A stretch of 64,000 nt of DNA from Lingula anatina (GCF_001039355.2 NW_019776032.1:62001-126000); one strand, 5' to 3'; counted from the stretch's first letter, positions 50,835 through 61,334 are shown. The notes: a model not told the origin generated them from the letters alone. Numbers and translations: made by a program.

Positions 50835-50928
50835 CTCAGAGCTTTATCGTGGGATGATGTTACCTGTTAGCTGGAGTGGCATTATAAAAGCTAACGTCAT
50901 CACATTCAGCCAGCTTACTGCTGATCAG

Positions 50929-51023
50929 AACCCCGTAACTCGAAAGCATCGAGCACTATAATGGTCTCGAAATGAAAGGTGATATCGCTTTCGCAATGCT
51001 CGATGCTTTCGAGTTACGGGACC
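50929..51023. mobile_element. 95-bp palindromic micro-MITE, empty in copy B
   Basis: The arms CCCGTAACTCGAAAGCATCG... and the inverse form a 24-bp perfect stem. CAG on both sides (50926-50928, 51024-51026) appears once in copy B (GATCAGGATGACAC near 58994), which shows a 3-bp target duplication. Confidence 0.88.
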
Positions 51024-51632
51024 CAGGATGACACATACATAAAAGTGATTTTTTTTTTCATCGGGTGCTAGTTCATAGGCGAAATAAATGCGTTTTTTTT
51101 TTGTTTAGAGGGAAAGAGAGAATGTAATTTCAGAACGCTAAACATTGTTATTAGTTGTGACGGTAAACCTGAAAAGTACTTTTGTAAAGCTATATTAAAT
51201 TAGATTTTATATCGGTACAATAAAAAGAAATGTATCGGCTGTTTCTTGCATGGTCATCCTGAAAAATAAATACGATGACCAAATACCAGACGGTGGTCCT
51301 TTTATTATGCTTAAATTGCCCTCTCTGTATATGTACTGTTTAGTTCTCATATTAGTGATATTTTCATATTAATAAAAAAAATTAAATTGAAATTTAACAA
51401 TAATTTCGCTACCCAACAGCATGGTTTAATTTGTTTTGCACCGGTGGTATCAAAATGGCAGAACCAACCTTTTGTCACGGGTTACAAATACGAGTGTTTT
51501 AACTTAATGTTTCTATCACATTAACTCTCCATCATTTGACTAGAAAAATAATATCTGTATCAAAATAGAGAAAAAGGCACATTTCATATAAACAGCCTAA
51601 CATCAATATACGATTTAGTAAGCGTTACCTTG

Positions 51633-52400
51633 TCCCCTCTGAACACTGTCATTTTTGCAGATGGCACACAAGTCTACATGTATATTGTTTGCAAGAGCAG
51701 CCAGTCTGCAACAATCACTTGTATGGAGGCTTGTCTTGCAGAGATTCGAGAATGGATGAAAGTGAACATGTTGGCTTTAATGATAGTAAGGTTGAGTTGA
51801 TTTGGTTTACCTTAAGGTTCAAGGCAAATAGGAAAAATGCAGCAAACTGCAACATTTTTATAGGAGATGTTCTCATAAAATCATCTAGTTCTGTAAAAGA
51901 TCTGGGAGTTACCCTCGATGAAAATGGCACTATGGGGAAGCGTGTATCTGAAGTGTGTAAAACAGCATCTTATGCACTATGGCGCATTGAAAAGAGGAAA
52001 GTGTTAAATAACAAAACAAATGAAAAATTGGTACATGCATTTATATCATCAAGATTAGATTACTGCAATAGTCTCCTCTTTGGTATATGTGATCATCAGA
52101 TTTAAAATTACAAGGTATTTAAAACTCAGCTGCAAGACTGGTTTGTCAAATAAAGTGCAATAGTACACACCATATCACTCCCATTCTGAAAGGATTACAC
52201 TGGCTGTGAAGCAGAGGGTTGATAATAAAGTACTTTGCATTATTTTAAGGCGATCCATACGCAAGAACCAATATAATCATCTGATCATATTTGTGTCAAC
52301 TCACCACGTCTCACACGTTTTAATACTGAGAATGACCATATTTTAGGTAATTTTGTTTTATAGAAGGGGTCTCTCAAAGATTATTGTGATCGGAGTTTTA
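51633..52400 (+). pseudogene. Decayed CR1/L2-like LINE reverse transcriptase
   Basis: Reading across frames gives FADGTQVYMY, CLAEIREWMKVN, then after a frameshift SSSSVKDLGVTLDENGTM and LVHAFISSRLDYCNSLLFG. These are the ordered motifs of the palm and thumb of a non-LTR reverse transcriptase. The catalytic Y-A-D-D box is altered to F-A-D-G, frameshifts occur near 51778 and a stop follows at 52105. The fragment abuts copy A exactly where the A/B alignment stops. Confidence 0.85.
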
Positions 52401-53071
52401 TCATCTACGGACACACGACTTTATAAGTACACATTCTGATGCTAATTCCCGGCACGTAAATCATTGTTTCAACGTTGACAAGGCGTTGTATTAAGATTGA
52501 ATTTGAAAATTGGATCAACGTAAAATAACAACGTTGTATCAACGTCAGATAACAACATCGTATCAACCCTAGATGTAAGACAACATTCTTGCATGAAAAC
52601 GACCTGAAATGTTTTTTTTTTTTTTTTAAGTTTTTTTATTCAAAAATTATAACGTACACTGTAAAAACAGCGTTTAGCCCCTAAAACCATTTCTTAGCGC
52701 CTGTTTTGTCTCATTTTTTTCAACGCGTTCAGCTCCTAAGCACGTTTTTCTCCTAAACATGTTACGCCCTTTTAGCCTGAATGTGTTAAGCAGTATGATG
52801 CGTTTAACAGCAAATATTGGGTGTATATGTATGGCCTTCAGCTTAGAGTTTCAGCGGTTTATATATATATGGTCTTTAGGGTTAGGGTTTCCAAGATTTA
52901 GCTTTATATATATTGTAAACATCATCGTTATTATTATTAAATGTAAACGTTACTAGCATCTTTGTAGAGGGCATGCAGAGTGAAGTTACGCTCTGCAAGG
53001 GTTTCATTAAGGGGTGATAAATGGTGTAACAATAGTCGAAAATCCAACCAATTCTCTTTTCTCTTCCTCAG
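52401..53071. other. Spacer between LINE and peptide paralog
   Basis: Contains ATCAACGTTGT-type short repeats (52465-52570), a T run at 52612-52627, and no signal-peptide exon that would pair with the exon at 53072. Confidence 0.5.
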
Positions 53072-53180
53072 AGGAATTACCAAGGACATAATCATAGAGG
53101 CTATGAAACGTGCAGTTGACAAGCAGAGGATGCAAAGGAAAAATTTTGGAAAATTGCTTTGGCCTTGTTTTTGTCGATAA
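53072..53180 (+). CDS. Terminal exon of a diverged cysteine-peptide paralog
   Basis: Acceptor CTCTTTTCTCTTCCTCAG precedes a 109-nt exon with phase 2, as in copies A and B. It encodes 35 residues: acidic/hydrophobic GITKDIIIEAM, the shared block KRAVDKQRMQRK, then a 12-residue tail ending in CxC-Arg and TAA. The position-by-position match of the propeptide (KRA-x-[DN]-x-QRM-x-R) and the same phase argue for common descent. Orientation is opposite to A and B. I found no signal-peptide exon upstream on the plus strand; it may be lost, or separated by the LINE insertion, so this may be a pseudogene fragment. Confidence 0.55.
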
Positions 53181-53197
53181 GGTTAAGTTTTACTCAC

Positions 53198-53359
53198 GTC
53201 TTCATCAAGGAATTGAGGCTTCAGTGGAACTCTAATGTAGATCGCCAAGAAGAAAAAGCTCGCAATTATCAAAGTATAACTCAGCTCAACATAACACAAA
53301 CCACACGATATGACGACGACACTCGAACTGTGTAACATGAAGCACCCTGAAGCTGCCAT
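53198..53359 (-). CDS. Possible first exon of an unknown membrane protein
   Basis: A 54-codon open stretch from ATG at 53359 ends at a perfect donor GAC|GTGAGT (53197-53192). It encodes two hydrophobic runs (FMLHSSSVVVISCGLCYVEL and TLIIASFFFLAIYIRV) followed by PLKPQFLDED, as in a signal-anchor or two-span N-terminus. No partner exon was found downstream on the minus strand. Only 17 bp separate it from the plus-strand peptide exon. A chance frame is possible. Confidence 0.3.
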
Positions 53360-53380
53360 GAAATGAATGAAGACTTGTAT

Positions 53381-54669
53381 CAAGACCTTAGTAATGGATT
53401 ATTAAGAAAAAGTTAATGTTCAATGTTGATAAAACCGAGTTCCTGGCCTTTATTCAGCCACACAATCAAAAGTAACCCTAGGATATCAGTCTCAGAATTG
53501 GAGGTAGCAGTCTGTCCGCAGACCACCCGTGTGGATAAATCTTCCATTTTACCGTTCTGAATCTATTTTTTATGACAACTAACCTTAAAATTCCCAATCC
53601 TTAGATATTCCCACTTCTTTTTATGTATCTTTCGTTTAATGACACCAACTGTTGACAAAAATACACATGAAATTACGAAGAGCTCAAAAGTCGTCCATTT
53701 TTACTCGATTTTGCTGAAAGTAGTGCGAAAATGGCCGTCGCTTCAGCCAGTGTGCACGCGGACAGACTGTAGTGTGGTGTATGTACAGTAGCTCTTAGTG
53801 CCAAACCTTGGTGTTTCCTTTGATTTCGCTTTAACAATGAATATGCAGACCTCTCAAATTGTCTGGTCAATCATATTTTAATTACAAAATATAGCATCTT
53901 TTAGACTTCAAACTTCAAAGATACGCCTCTCCAAAAATTTGTCGTAGGCCTACACAGTTTGTACAAATTGGGAAGGTAATTGCAGCGGGAAAAGATGGCA
54001 ATTCATGGTTTATTTACTAAATTGGAAATAAGAAGAATATTTAAACAATAATGAACTATATGTCAAAACCCGATATTGTACTGTTCTGACCAAGGTTAAT
54101 TGTCAAGTATTTCTGCAGAATGAAATAGAATGACACAGACACGTGTTTTACTGTTAGCCATCTTTACTGAACCGGAAACCCCACACTGACATGCTCACTA
54201 CACAAATATTAAATATTAGATGTGATTATCTAGTCCAGTAACCGGTTGGCTGTATGAATAGTTTATATGAATAATATTAAGCACATACAAAAGAATAAGG
54301 TTCTTCCTCTTCAATCAACAGCTGAAGTTGTTAGCTAATGTCACTTCCAATATCTATATGTCTCTCAGAACATCTTCATCACGGAATGAGGCTATCCAGG
54401 TGAATAGTCTCTATCCAAGAGATATACTTGCCTCCCTTACTGGTGTAGGGTGTTAATTATGGCGATCGATTGACAGAGAACCAGGAGAAGACTGTAGGAA
54501 GGCCCAGAAAGTCGTACACATTACGATAAGACAGGGACAGTCTCAACAGAAATTATTGGGTCGTCCTCCCCTATACTTAGAACCTAGTGCATTTACTGTA
54601 TTTTGTTCATTAGCTAAAGTATAAGTTGTTGATTGAATAAAATCTACCTTATACCATAACACAGCCATT
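53381..54669. other. Spacer before copy B
   Basis: No exon is supported. CAGTCTGTCCGC (53509) and GCGGACAGACTG (53758) are inverted copies about 260 bp apart and may mark an old MITE. Confidence 0.5.
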
Positions 54670-55466
54670 CTCTCACGGAGAGGACCAGTTTGAATGTACA
54701 TGTATACTAGTATGTGTAGGCTATATCTGCAATTACAAGCGATAGCCCGGGTGCCGTACAAATGTATTTCATCCCGAGCCACGCCAGTCCCTGAGCATGC
54801 ATGGTCTTATCATCAACATATCAACATTGAACCACATGATGTACACGAGTCCTTGTTTGAGAAGCCGACACGGAGCCTTCCTAGATGCATTAAGTTTTTT
54901 TTTAATGCTGAAATTTAGTTTGGCTTCCATTCAGGTAGATGGCACTATATAGTATTCCAAACACCATGCCAGCGATTTTTCTTAGTAAGCTTTTACCGTT
55001 GATAAATCAAAATAATACCTTTGTTTAATGAAATTCTGTAATTAGGGGCATATAACTACATAATTAAAACATTTAAACCCAAGGGACGGCACGGAATTGT
55101 AGTCCATACACTCGTGATCAACTCTGCCAATTTTCGTGATAAAATCTTGTTCACGGATGAAGTTACGCCCCATACCGACTGCTATCTCACCTTAAAATAG
55201 AATGGCGTTAAATTGACGATTAAAGCTTTGGGTTTCTTATACATATACTGTACATTACAACGAGAAATATAAAAGGCAATATTTTACATTTTCAATTCTT
55301 TATTGTTGTAAATCAACACAAACATACGTGTAGATGCTTTATTGAATAATTAGATGCAGGAAAAATCTCGTTTTCGGTAGCTGGATAATTATAAAGGGTT
55401 ACAATACAATCCTTATAGTCTGGATTCAGACACTATTTTATATATTGCATCAGTACATAGAAGTTG

Positions 55467-55596
55467 TTAATCGATAAATGTTGGTGTAATCCATGAATAA
55501 AAGACAGTGTTATATAGTGGTAAATGTTTGTCTTTGCTTCGTTGTTTCTCCACAGGAAGTTTGCAAATGCTCTCTCGACAGAAGTTTAACAGACAC
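55467..55596 (-). CDS. Alternative third exon of peptide gene B (uncertain)
   Basis: Counterpart of 47961-48090: same acceptor, same phase, product differing only at its last residue. It would be used only if the GTGAGT overlapping the stop of the upstream exon acts as a donor. Confidence 0.3.
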
Positions 55597-56661
55597 CTGT
55601 AACGAAAGAAAATTGGACGACCCCTTTTAGTAAATAGATAGCGCCACAAATGCCGCGTTTTCATTTTGTTAAGCTCCATGTTTTTAATCACTATATCAGT
55701 ATCAACTATAGTAAAAAAAAAACATATTTTCTAAAGAAATTGAATGGCAAACAGCGTCTGACGTCTAAACTTTTAATTGGTAAAAACTACTTCCGTATTT
55801 CAAAATACATTAAGATCGCTTCTCCCTATCCCTGTCTCTAATTCAATCTACAAGTTTGGATTGTCACCTTTCTAAATGTGCATTTACTTCCTTGTCTGCA
55901 GCACGCTGCGTTCGACAACCTTTTGGAGGGGCGTATCTTTGTAGTATGAGTTCTCGGAGCTGTAAAACCAGAAAAAAACTCCAATAATACATGTAATACG
56001 TGCATAAATCCAGACTTATAAAAAGTTTTATTTGATTAATAGGGAAATTACTGTTTGATGAAATAAGGATATTGCGACATTTTATGCAGAATAAGATTTG
56101 TTCCGCAAAATATTTTTTGGAAACATCTTACTCTGCCTAAATCAGAATGTCGACAATGTTAAGTCGATTCTGTGATATTGTTCTAAATACATTCCACAAA
56201 TGATCTCCATATAATATAATAAATGTACTTGACATACAGGTACCTGTAGCTACTAGAAATGGGACTTTATTTGTCACCATGACCACTCACAGTATATTGC
56301 TACTACAACATTCTCCATTGTTTCAGTTAAAATGGAAGACACGAAGAAAAGGTTCATTTTGATATTTCGCAAAGGGGACACTAACCCGCTGAAATTCGTT
56401 CAACTCTAAGCGTCTTCAAACAACATGCCATGAAATTCGCAAAAGGAACACAATAAGATACACTCTGATCGACTAAAGTCTAAAGAATTCTTGAGATCAT
56501 TTGTGAAATACAGTGTGCTCTCTGAGTACCCTCGATTATGAGCATCATGAATTTCCGCGCGGTTTCCTATTTTACCACGGTTTCCTCCCGATTTTACGGT
56601 ACAATTTCCCACTCAACACATCGATATATCATATAACACCACAAATATATACTGTATTTAT

Positions 56662-56827
56662 CAGGGGCGTAACCAGACCATTTAAAATTGTACGCACAGA
56701 TTTTGAAAATTCTCAGGTACGATTATATTCCGTGAAAAATACACTGAATTTATGGAGAATAATATCATGGTTGGCTCAAAAAATTGTACGCACAGTGCAT
56801 CCGTGCGTATGCCTGGTTACGCCCCTG
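56662..56827. mobile_element. hAT-like MITE, CAGGGGCGTAACCA termini, B only
   Basis: 166 bp with 14-bp perfect inverted ends. TTTAT flanks both sides (56657-56661, 56828-56832), and copy A lacks the insert. Interior repeats TTGTACGCACAG. Open frames through it are not genes. Confidence 0.9.
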
Positions 56828-56923
56828 TTTATCATATAATAGAATAATAATGCTATAATTCTATAATGTATCCAATGTATAATATAATTTCAAAATAAAA
56901 AATTAAATGATGTAAACGCCTAT

Positions 56924-57225
56924 GATCGCATTCACAACGAGTTGAGCCAGGCTTTACAAATCCTGGGGACTAAATATGGCGGACGTACATGAAAGAAAAA
57001 CCGCATAATCTTTTAATAGTCTCTCCGCCTCTCACACGCCTCCCCATGTGTAGTCCCAATGGAGCCGAGATTTAATGACTGTCCCCCCGCAAGGACGACG
57101 TGTGGGGAGGCGTGTGAGAGGCGGAGAGACTATTAAAAGATTAAGCGGTTTTTCTTTCATGTACGACCGCCATATTTAGTCCCCAGGATTTGTAAAGCCT
57201 GGCTCAACTCGTTGTGAATGCGATC
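56924..57225. mobile_element. Long-arm palindrome (foldback MITE), B only
   Basis: Arms of about 126 bp, starting GATCGCATTCACAACGAGTT, are inverted with only a few mismatches around a loop of about 50 nt. Copy A has GCCTATGAAGAAAAC in its place, so the whole 302 bp is an insertion. A TA on each side (56921, 57226) may be the target duplication. Confidence 0.88.
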
Positions 57226-57341
57226 TAAGAAGACAACCATTGGGTGTTCAATTCACACCCAAAAACAATACAGATAGAGTCTTGAACTCTAAATGCGAAG
57301 CGTGTCTCTGTTCTGCAGAGATCTATTCGAGCAATCACTAC

Positions 57342-58903
57342 TCACATCTTACGACAGTCAGGTGGACACAAAAAACTGCCAGAATCTTCCCTTTTCATCC
57401 TCTGGTTGTTTATCGCGCGTTTTATAACATTCAGGATGACATTTTCGTCATAATCACCGGCGTGTCTGAAACGAAGAAGTAAATATTTTATAATATAATG
57501 TTTGTAATGTTGGTAACAGTATAAGACAATAATTCTATTAAATCCCATTCGTTACAAACACACGCACGACAAGAGTATGAAAATATGAATAATAACCTTA
57601 ATCTTAAACAGAATTTCGACATGCAAAATGTGACTATGGTCTCGTGAAAGACGTTATATAGCCTGCATTTGTCATCCGAAACAGATTTGTATTGCCACCA
57701 CGTTTCAATATTTCTACCGCAGTGCTTGATAAATAACATAAAGCCCCTTTTATACTGGTCGGCATCCTCTCTGCGTCCCGTAGTACGGCTCTGTTTGAGA
57801 GTAAAAAAAATAATAAAGGTGCCAACAACTGGCCGATCATTGAGCATTTATTCTTAATCTACAACAACAATGATGCTTGTGCCTCTTTTCTCTGACCACG
57901 CACAGCGATGCCAGTTTCATTGTGGCACGAAGGACGCAGAAAGGACGCCGTCCACTCTATAGGATGCCATTAAGACAATCGGGTAGTGTGACGGAACAAG
58001 TTGTATATACGTTTGACCTTCCAAATACCAATGAAAATAATTAAATAAACATACGAGCAAATATTAAATCTCGAGCATCCACATTTTTTTTTTTGCGAGA
58101 GTGCACGTGCATATCTGCATGCATGTTCATCGGTCTGTGCAAAGACATGACACCTGCTACCAGTTTCTTGGTTTTAGCTTCAATTATACATTGCGCAAAA
58201 AGACGAAATTAAGCATGTATGTAAGAACATATTCCCACAGTTTTAGATTGATCTATCCCCGTGAGGAGTCTCGGTAGATTACTGTCAGCTCAGCCGGCTT
58301 AAATGCCTGTCCCGCCTAATAATAGCTGTAAGGGGGTAATTAACTTCCGTGCGCGGTCGGCTGACAGCAATTTAGCGTGAAGCCCCAGGGAGTTAAGTCG
58401 TTCTAGTTGGATCGATCTAAATCTCTGGGAATGCGCTCTAAGTCGTATGTTTATACATTTTGCCTCTTGTTGCCTCTCACATCTGCTTGTAAATCTTATC
58501 ATTATTCAGTTTATACTGTAAAATACAGGCCCTACATGTATGTCCATTAGACCGGGTGATTTATTTGCTTATATATATATTCATGTCACGTTCATAAATA
58601 AATTCTTGTATTCCTCTTTTCGTCTCCAGACGATACACACTGACCAGTGAAGTAATAAAGGAGGTATATATCACCACTTCACTGAAAGGAGGTATATATC
58701 ACCACTTCAGCCGAGCTTGGAGAGTTACAACTGACGATAACAATGGATCTTAGATACAAATTTGAATTGACTAAATAAACAACCAAGAAAATCTACATAT
58801 AACGTTTAAGATAACTACGGGTTAGATATTAAACATACACAAACCTGATGTCAGCTGCTGCAACAGCCAAAAAGAACAAGATCAACATAATTTTGTTCTT
58901 CAT
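57342..58903 (-). CDS. Small secreted cysteine-peptide precursor, copy B
   Basis: Exons 58903-58845 and 57465-57342 with the same GT-AG sites and phase 2 as copy A, giving 60 residues. The signal peptide keeps the core IMLILFFLAVAAA, with a changed N-terminus (MKNK). The propeptide block reads KRAINNQRMKR. The C-terminal peptide keeps both cysteines and the PP between them, but the flanking residues differ. The residue after the second cysteine is Arg instead of Gly, so the possible amidation signal of copy A is lost here. Nine of the 40 exon-2 residues differ from copy A. The intron contains the shared MITE and a B-only 220-bp element at 58222. Confidence 0.65.
58222..58442. mobile_element. 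CATTCCCA-family element in the peptide intron, B only
   Basis: Same plan as the 35664 element (ATTCCCACAGTTTTAGATTG at left, ATCTCTGGGAATGCGCTCTA at right). TAAG stands at each edge. Copy A has no such insert at about 50395. Confidence 0.85.
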
Positions 58904-59603
58904 CTTAGAGCTTTATCGTGGGATGACGTTACGTGTTAGCAGGAGTGATGATATAAAAGCTTACGTCATCGCACCCAGCCAGCTCACTGCTGATCAGGAT
59001 GACACATAAAGAAAAGTGATTATATTTTTTTCAGCAAGTGCTAGTTCATAGGCTAAATAAATGCTGATTTTTGTTTAGAGAGAAAGAGAGAATGTAATTT
59101 CAGAACGCTAAAGCTTGTTATTATAGTTGTGGCGGTAAACCTGAAAAGTACCTTTGTAAAGCTCTTTTAACATCCTAGGTAACCTATATTTAATTAGATT
59201 TCATATTGGTAAAATAAAAAGAAATGTGTCGACTGTTTCTTACATGGTCATCCTGAAAAAAAATACGATGACCAAATACCAGACGGTGATCCTTTTATTA
59301 TGCTTACTTTGCCCTCTACATTAATATATATGTACTGTTTAGTTCTCATATTAGTAATTAATTTAACAATAATTGCGCTACCCAACAGCATGGATTGCTT
59401 TGTCTTGGCCCAGTGGTCTTAAAATGGCAGAACCGACCTTATGCCACGGGTTACGAACACGAGTTCTATAACTTAATTGGCCTATCACTTTAACTCTCCA
59501 TCATTTCACTAGAAAAATCACCTCTGTATCAAAAAAGATAAAAAGTCTCATTTCATATAAACAGCCAAACATCAATTTACGATTCAGTAAGCGTTACCTT
59601 GTC

Positions 59604-59816
59604 AGAATGTAAGACTAACATAAACAATGTAACCTTGAGTTGTGTAGTACAAGTCACCTACAGCTGTGTGACACGTGTCGTCTTAAAATAATTAACTTTC
59701 TGTTCACACGAGTTTTACATCAAACGCCTGCCTTTATATTCATTTCTCCAAATAAAATCTAACCTTAGGAATAAACTTACTTAGCCATTAAATGTTTCCA
59801 TCTTTGTAAATATATG
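59604..59816. other. Spacer between copies B and C
   Basis: Nothing coding is seen. This sequence does not recur after copy A, where a LINE fragment sits instead. Confidence 0.6.
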
Positions 59817-61045
59817 CATGGTTGATGATGGCTTTGAATTTTTTGGCAGCTGTGCACGCTACCCACTGCGCTGTTACTGAGCCGACAACCCACCGTACGT
59901 ATGTTTTGTTTTATATTATAGTAATCAAACAACATTTTAACTACTGTAGATGGTGTCGATTGGTAGCCATCGCATATCCCCACACTTCCCCATATTATCA
60001 AGAGCACCTCACCCCTAGGGACCACTTACCACAGGCACGTACACCCGCACGTATGCACACACATACACACACATCACTGCTTCATCCAAAGGTATTTAAA
60101 AATATAAATGTAAAAAAATATTTATAAATATAATAAAAGCCCAGGGACAGTTCAATCCCCGGTCACTCTAAAATTCCAAAGTGCCCATGCACATCGCTGA
60201 TGATGGGTAAACTAATCACCAGAGTTTCAGCTTCCTACCTGCAATGGTCTAGGAGATAGCAGAAACTACAATGTGAAAAGAATTCAGAATCGACCAACCC
60301 CGAGGACAGTCCAACCCCCTGTTGCACTAAAATTCCAAAGAGTATACGCACATTCCTGATGATGGATCTTCCAATTCCCATAGTTTCAACTTCCTATCTC
60401 TACCGGTCTAGAAGGAGATAGCAGAAATTACATTGTCATAAGTATTTAGAATCAATCACCCCCAGGGACAGCCCAATCCCCTGTGGCACTAAAATTCCAA
60501 AGTGCCCCTGCACATTCCCGATGATGGGTCTACCAATTCTCAAAGTTTCAGTTTCCTAACATTAATGGTCTAGGAGGAGATAGCAGAAATTTCAATGTGA
60601 AAAGAACTTAGGATCAACCACCCCCTGGGGACAGCCCAAACCCCTGTGGCACTAAAATTTAAAAGTGCCCATGCACATCCTTGATTATGGGTCTACCAAT
60701 TCCCAAAGTCTCAACTTCCTACATGCAATGGTCTAGGAGGAGATAGCAGAAATTACAATGTGAAAAGAATTTAGAATCAACCCTTCCCCCCCCCCCCCCC
60801 CCCCCCCCCGGGGGACAGCCCGGCCCGGGGACGGGCGGGATAATATGATCTCCGACTTTTGTCCCAAAAGTGCGGAGATAAAAATTATTTCTACACAACA
60901 AATACATTAAACATACTATTATTTGTACCCGCGTACAAGTATCTAACTGTGCCCATGACAGCGGAGTTACCGCGGAGCCGCAGAAGCTTCGTTGGAAGGC
61001 TTCAGATCAAATGGAAACGTTCTACTTTCTCACGGAGAGGGTCAG
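59817..61045. repeat. Segmental duplication, partial copy C (interrupted)
   Basis: 59817-59868 matches 46784-46830 of copy A (GATGGCTTTGA.TTTTTTGGC). A foreign block of about 1 kb follows, then 60880-61045 matches 46845-47005. The next homologous piece (TATATCTGCAATTACAAGCG) appears only at 63377 after further insertions. The peptide-gene part of the unit is absent from the window. Confidence 0.8.
60140..60835. repeat. Minisatellite, about four units of about 162 bp
   Basis: Units share GGGACAG.CCAATCCCCTGTGG, CACTAAAATTCCAAAGTGCC, CACATTC.TGATGATGG and TGGTCTAGGAGGAGATAGCA. The last unit runs into a C run (60786-60810), probably a misread homopolymer. Confidence 0.88.
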
Positions 61046-61047
61046 TA

Positions 61048-61253
61048 TAAGACTTGGTTCCAACTCCCCGGGGGTTCACGATAAATTGCTGTCAGCTTCC
61101 GGGAGCCGAGCACACACAAAAGTCAATTACCCCCCTACAGCTTTTAGTAGGCGGGACAGACATTTAAGCCGGTTAAACTGACAGCAATCTAGTGAGACTC
61201 CCCTGGTTTATAGATTGGTCTAAATATCTGTGGGAATGGTCTCTACGATCGAT
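61048..61253. mobile_element. CATTCCCA-family element in copy C
   Basis: Shares AACTCCCCGGGGGTTCACGA, ACCCCCCTACAGCTTTTAGT and TGGGAATGGTCTCTA with the other copies, inverted relative to the 35664 copy. It breaks copy C at 61046. Confidence 0.75.
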
Positions 61254-61334
61254 CCATCTGGATAGACCTAATTCCCTGGGGGTTCACGCTAAATTGCTCT
61301 CAGCTCAAAAGGCTTAAATGTCTGTCACGCTTAA

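Larger units (their letters stand above)
46784..51632. repeat. Segmental duplication, copy A
   Basis: This block matches 54670-59603 over almost its whole length, in the same orientation. Its first 200 bp match the start of the third block at 59817 and 60880. It ends at GTTACCTTGTC, where copy A is cut by a LINE fragment while copy B runs on into different sequence. It carries a minus-strand peptide gene. Confidence 0.93.
54670..59603. repeat. Segmental duplication, copy B
   Basis: Starts at CTCACGGAGAGGACC (equal to 46996 in copy A) and ends at GTTACCTTGTC. Roughly the first 1.3 kb is about 98-99% identical to A by eye; the peptide-gene part is nearer 92-94%. B-specific inserts are at 56662, 56924 and 58222; A-specific ones are at 47501 and 50929. 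Confidence 0.93.

Noticed and set aside
53198-53359. This exon as the signal-peptide exon of the 53072 peptide paralog
   Set aside because: It is on the opposite strand and has phase 0, whereas the peptide exon needs phase 2 on the plus strand.
49429-58903. Assignment of the peptide family to conotoxins or another named toxin class
   Set aside because: The precursor plan is similar, but the cysteine pattern and propeptide do not match any family I can name; activity cannot be read from sequence.
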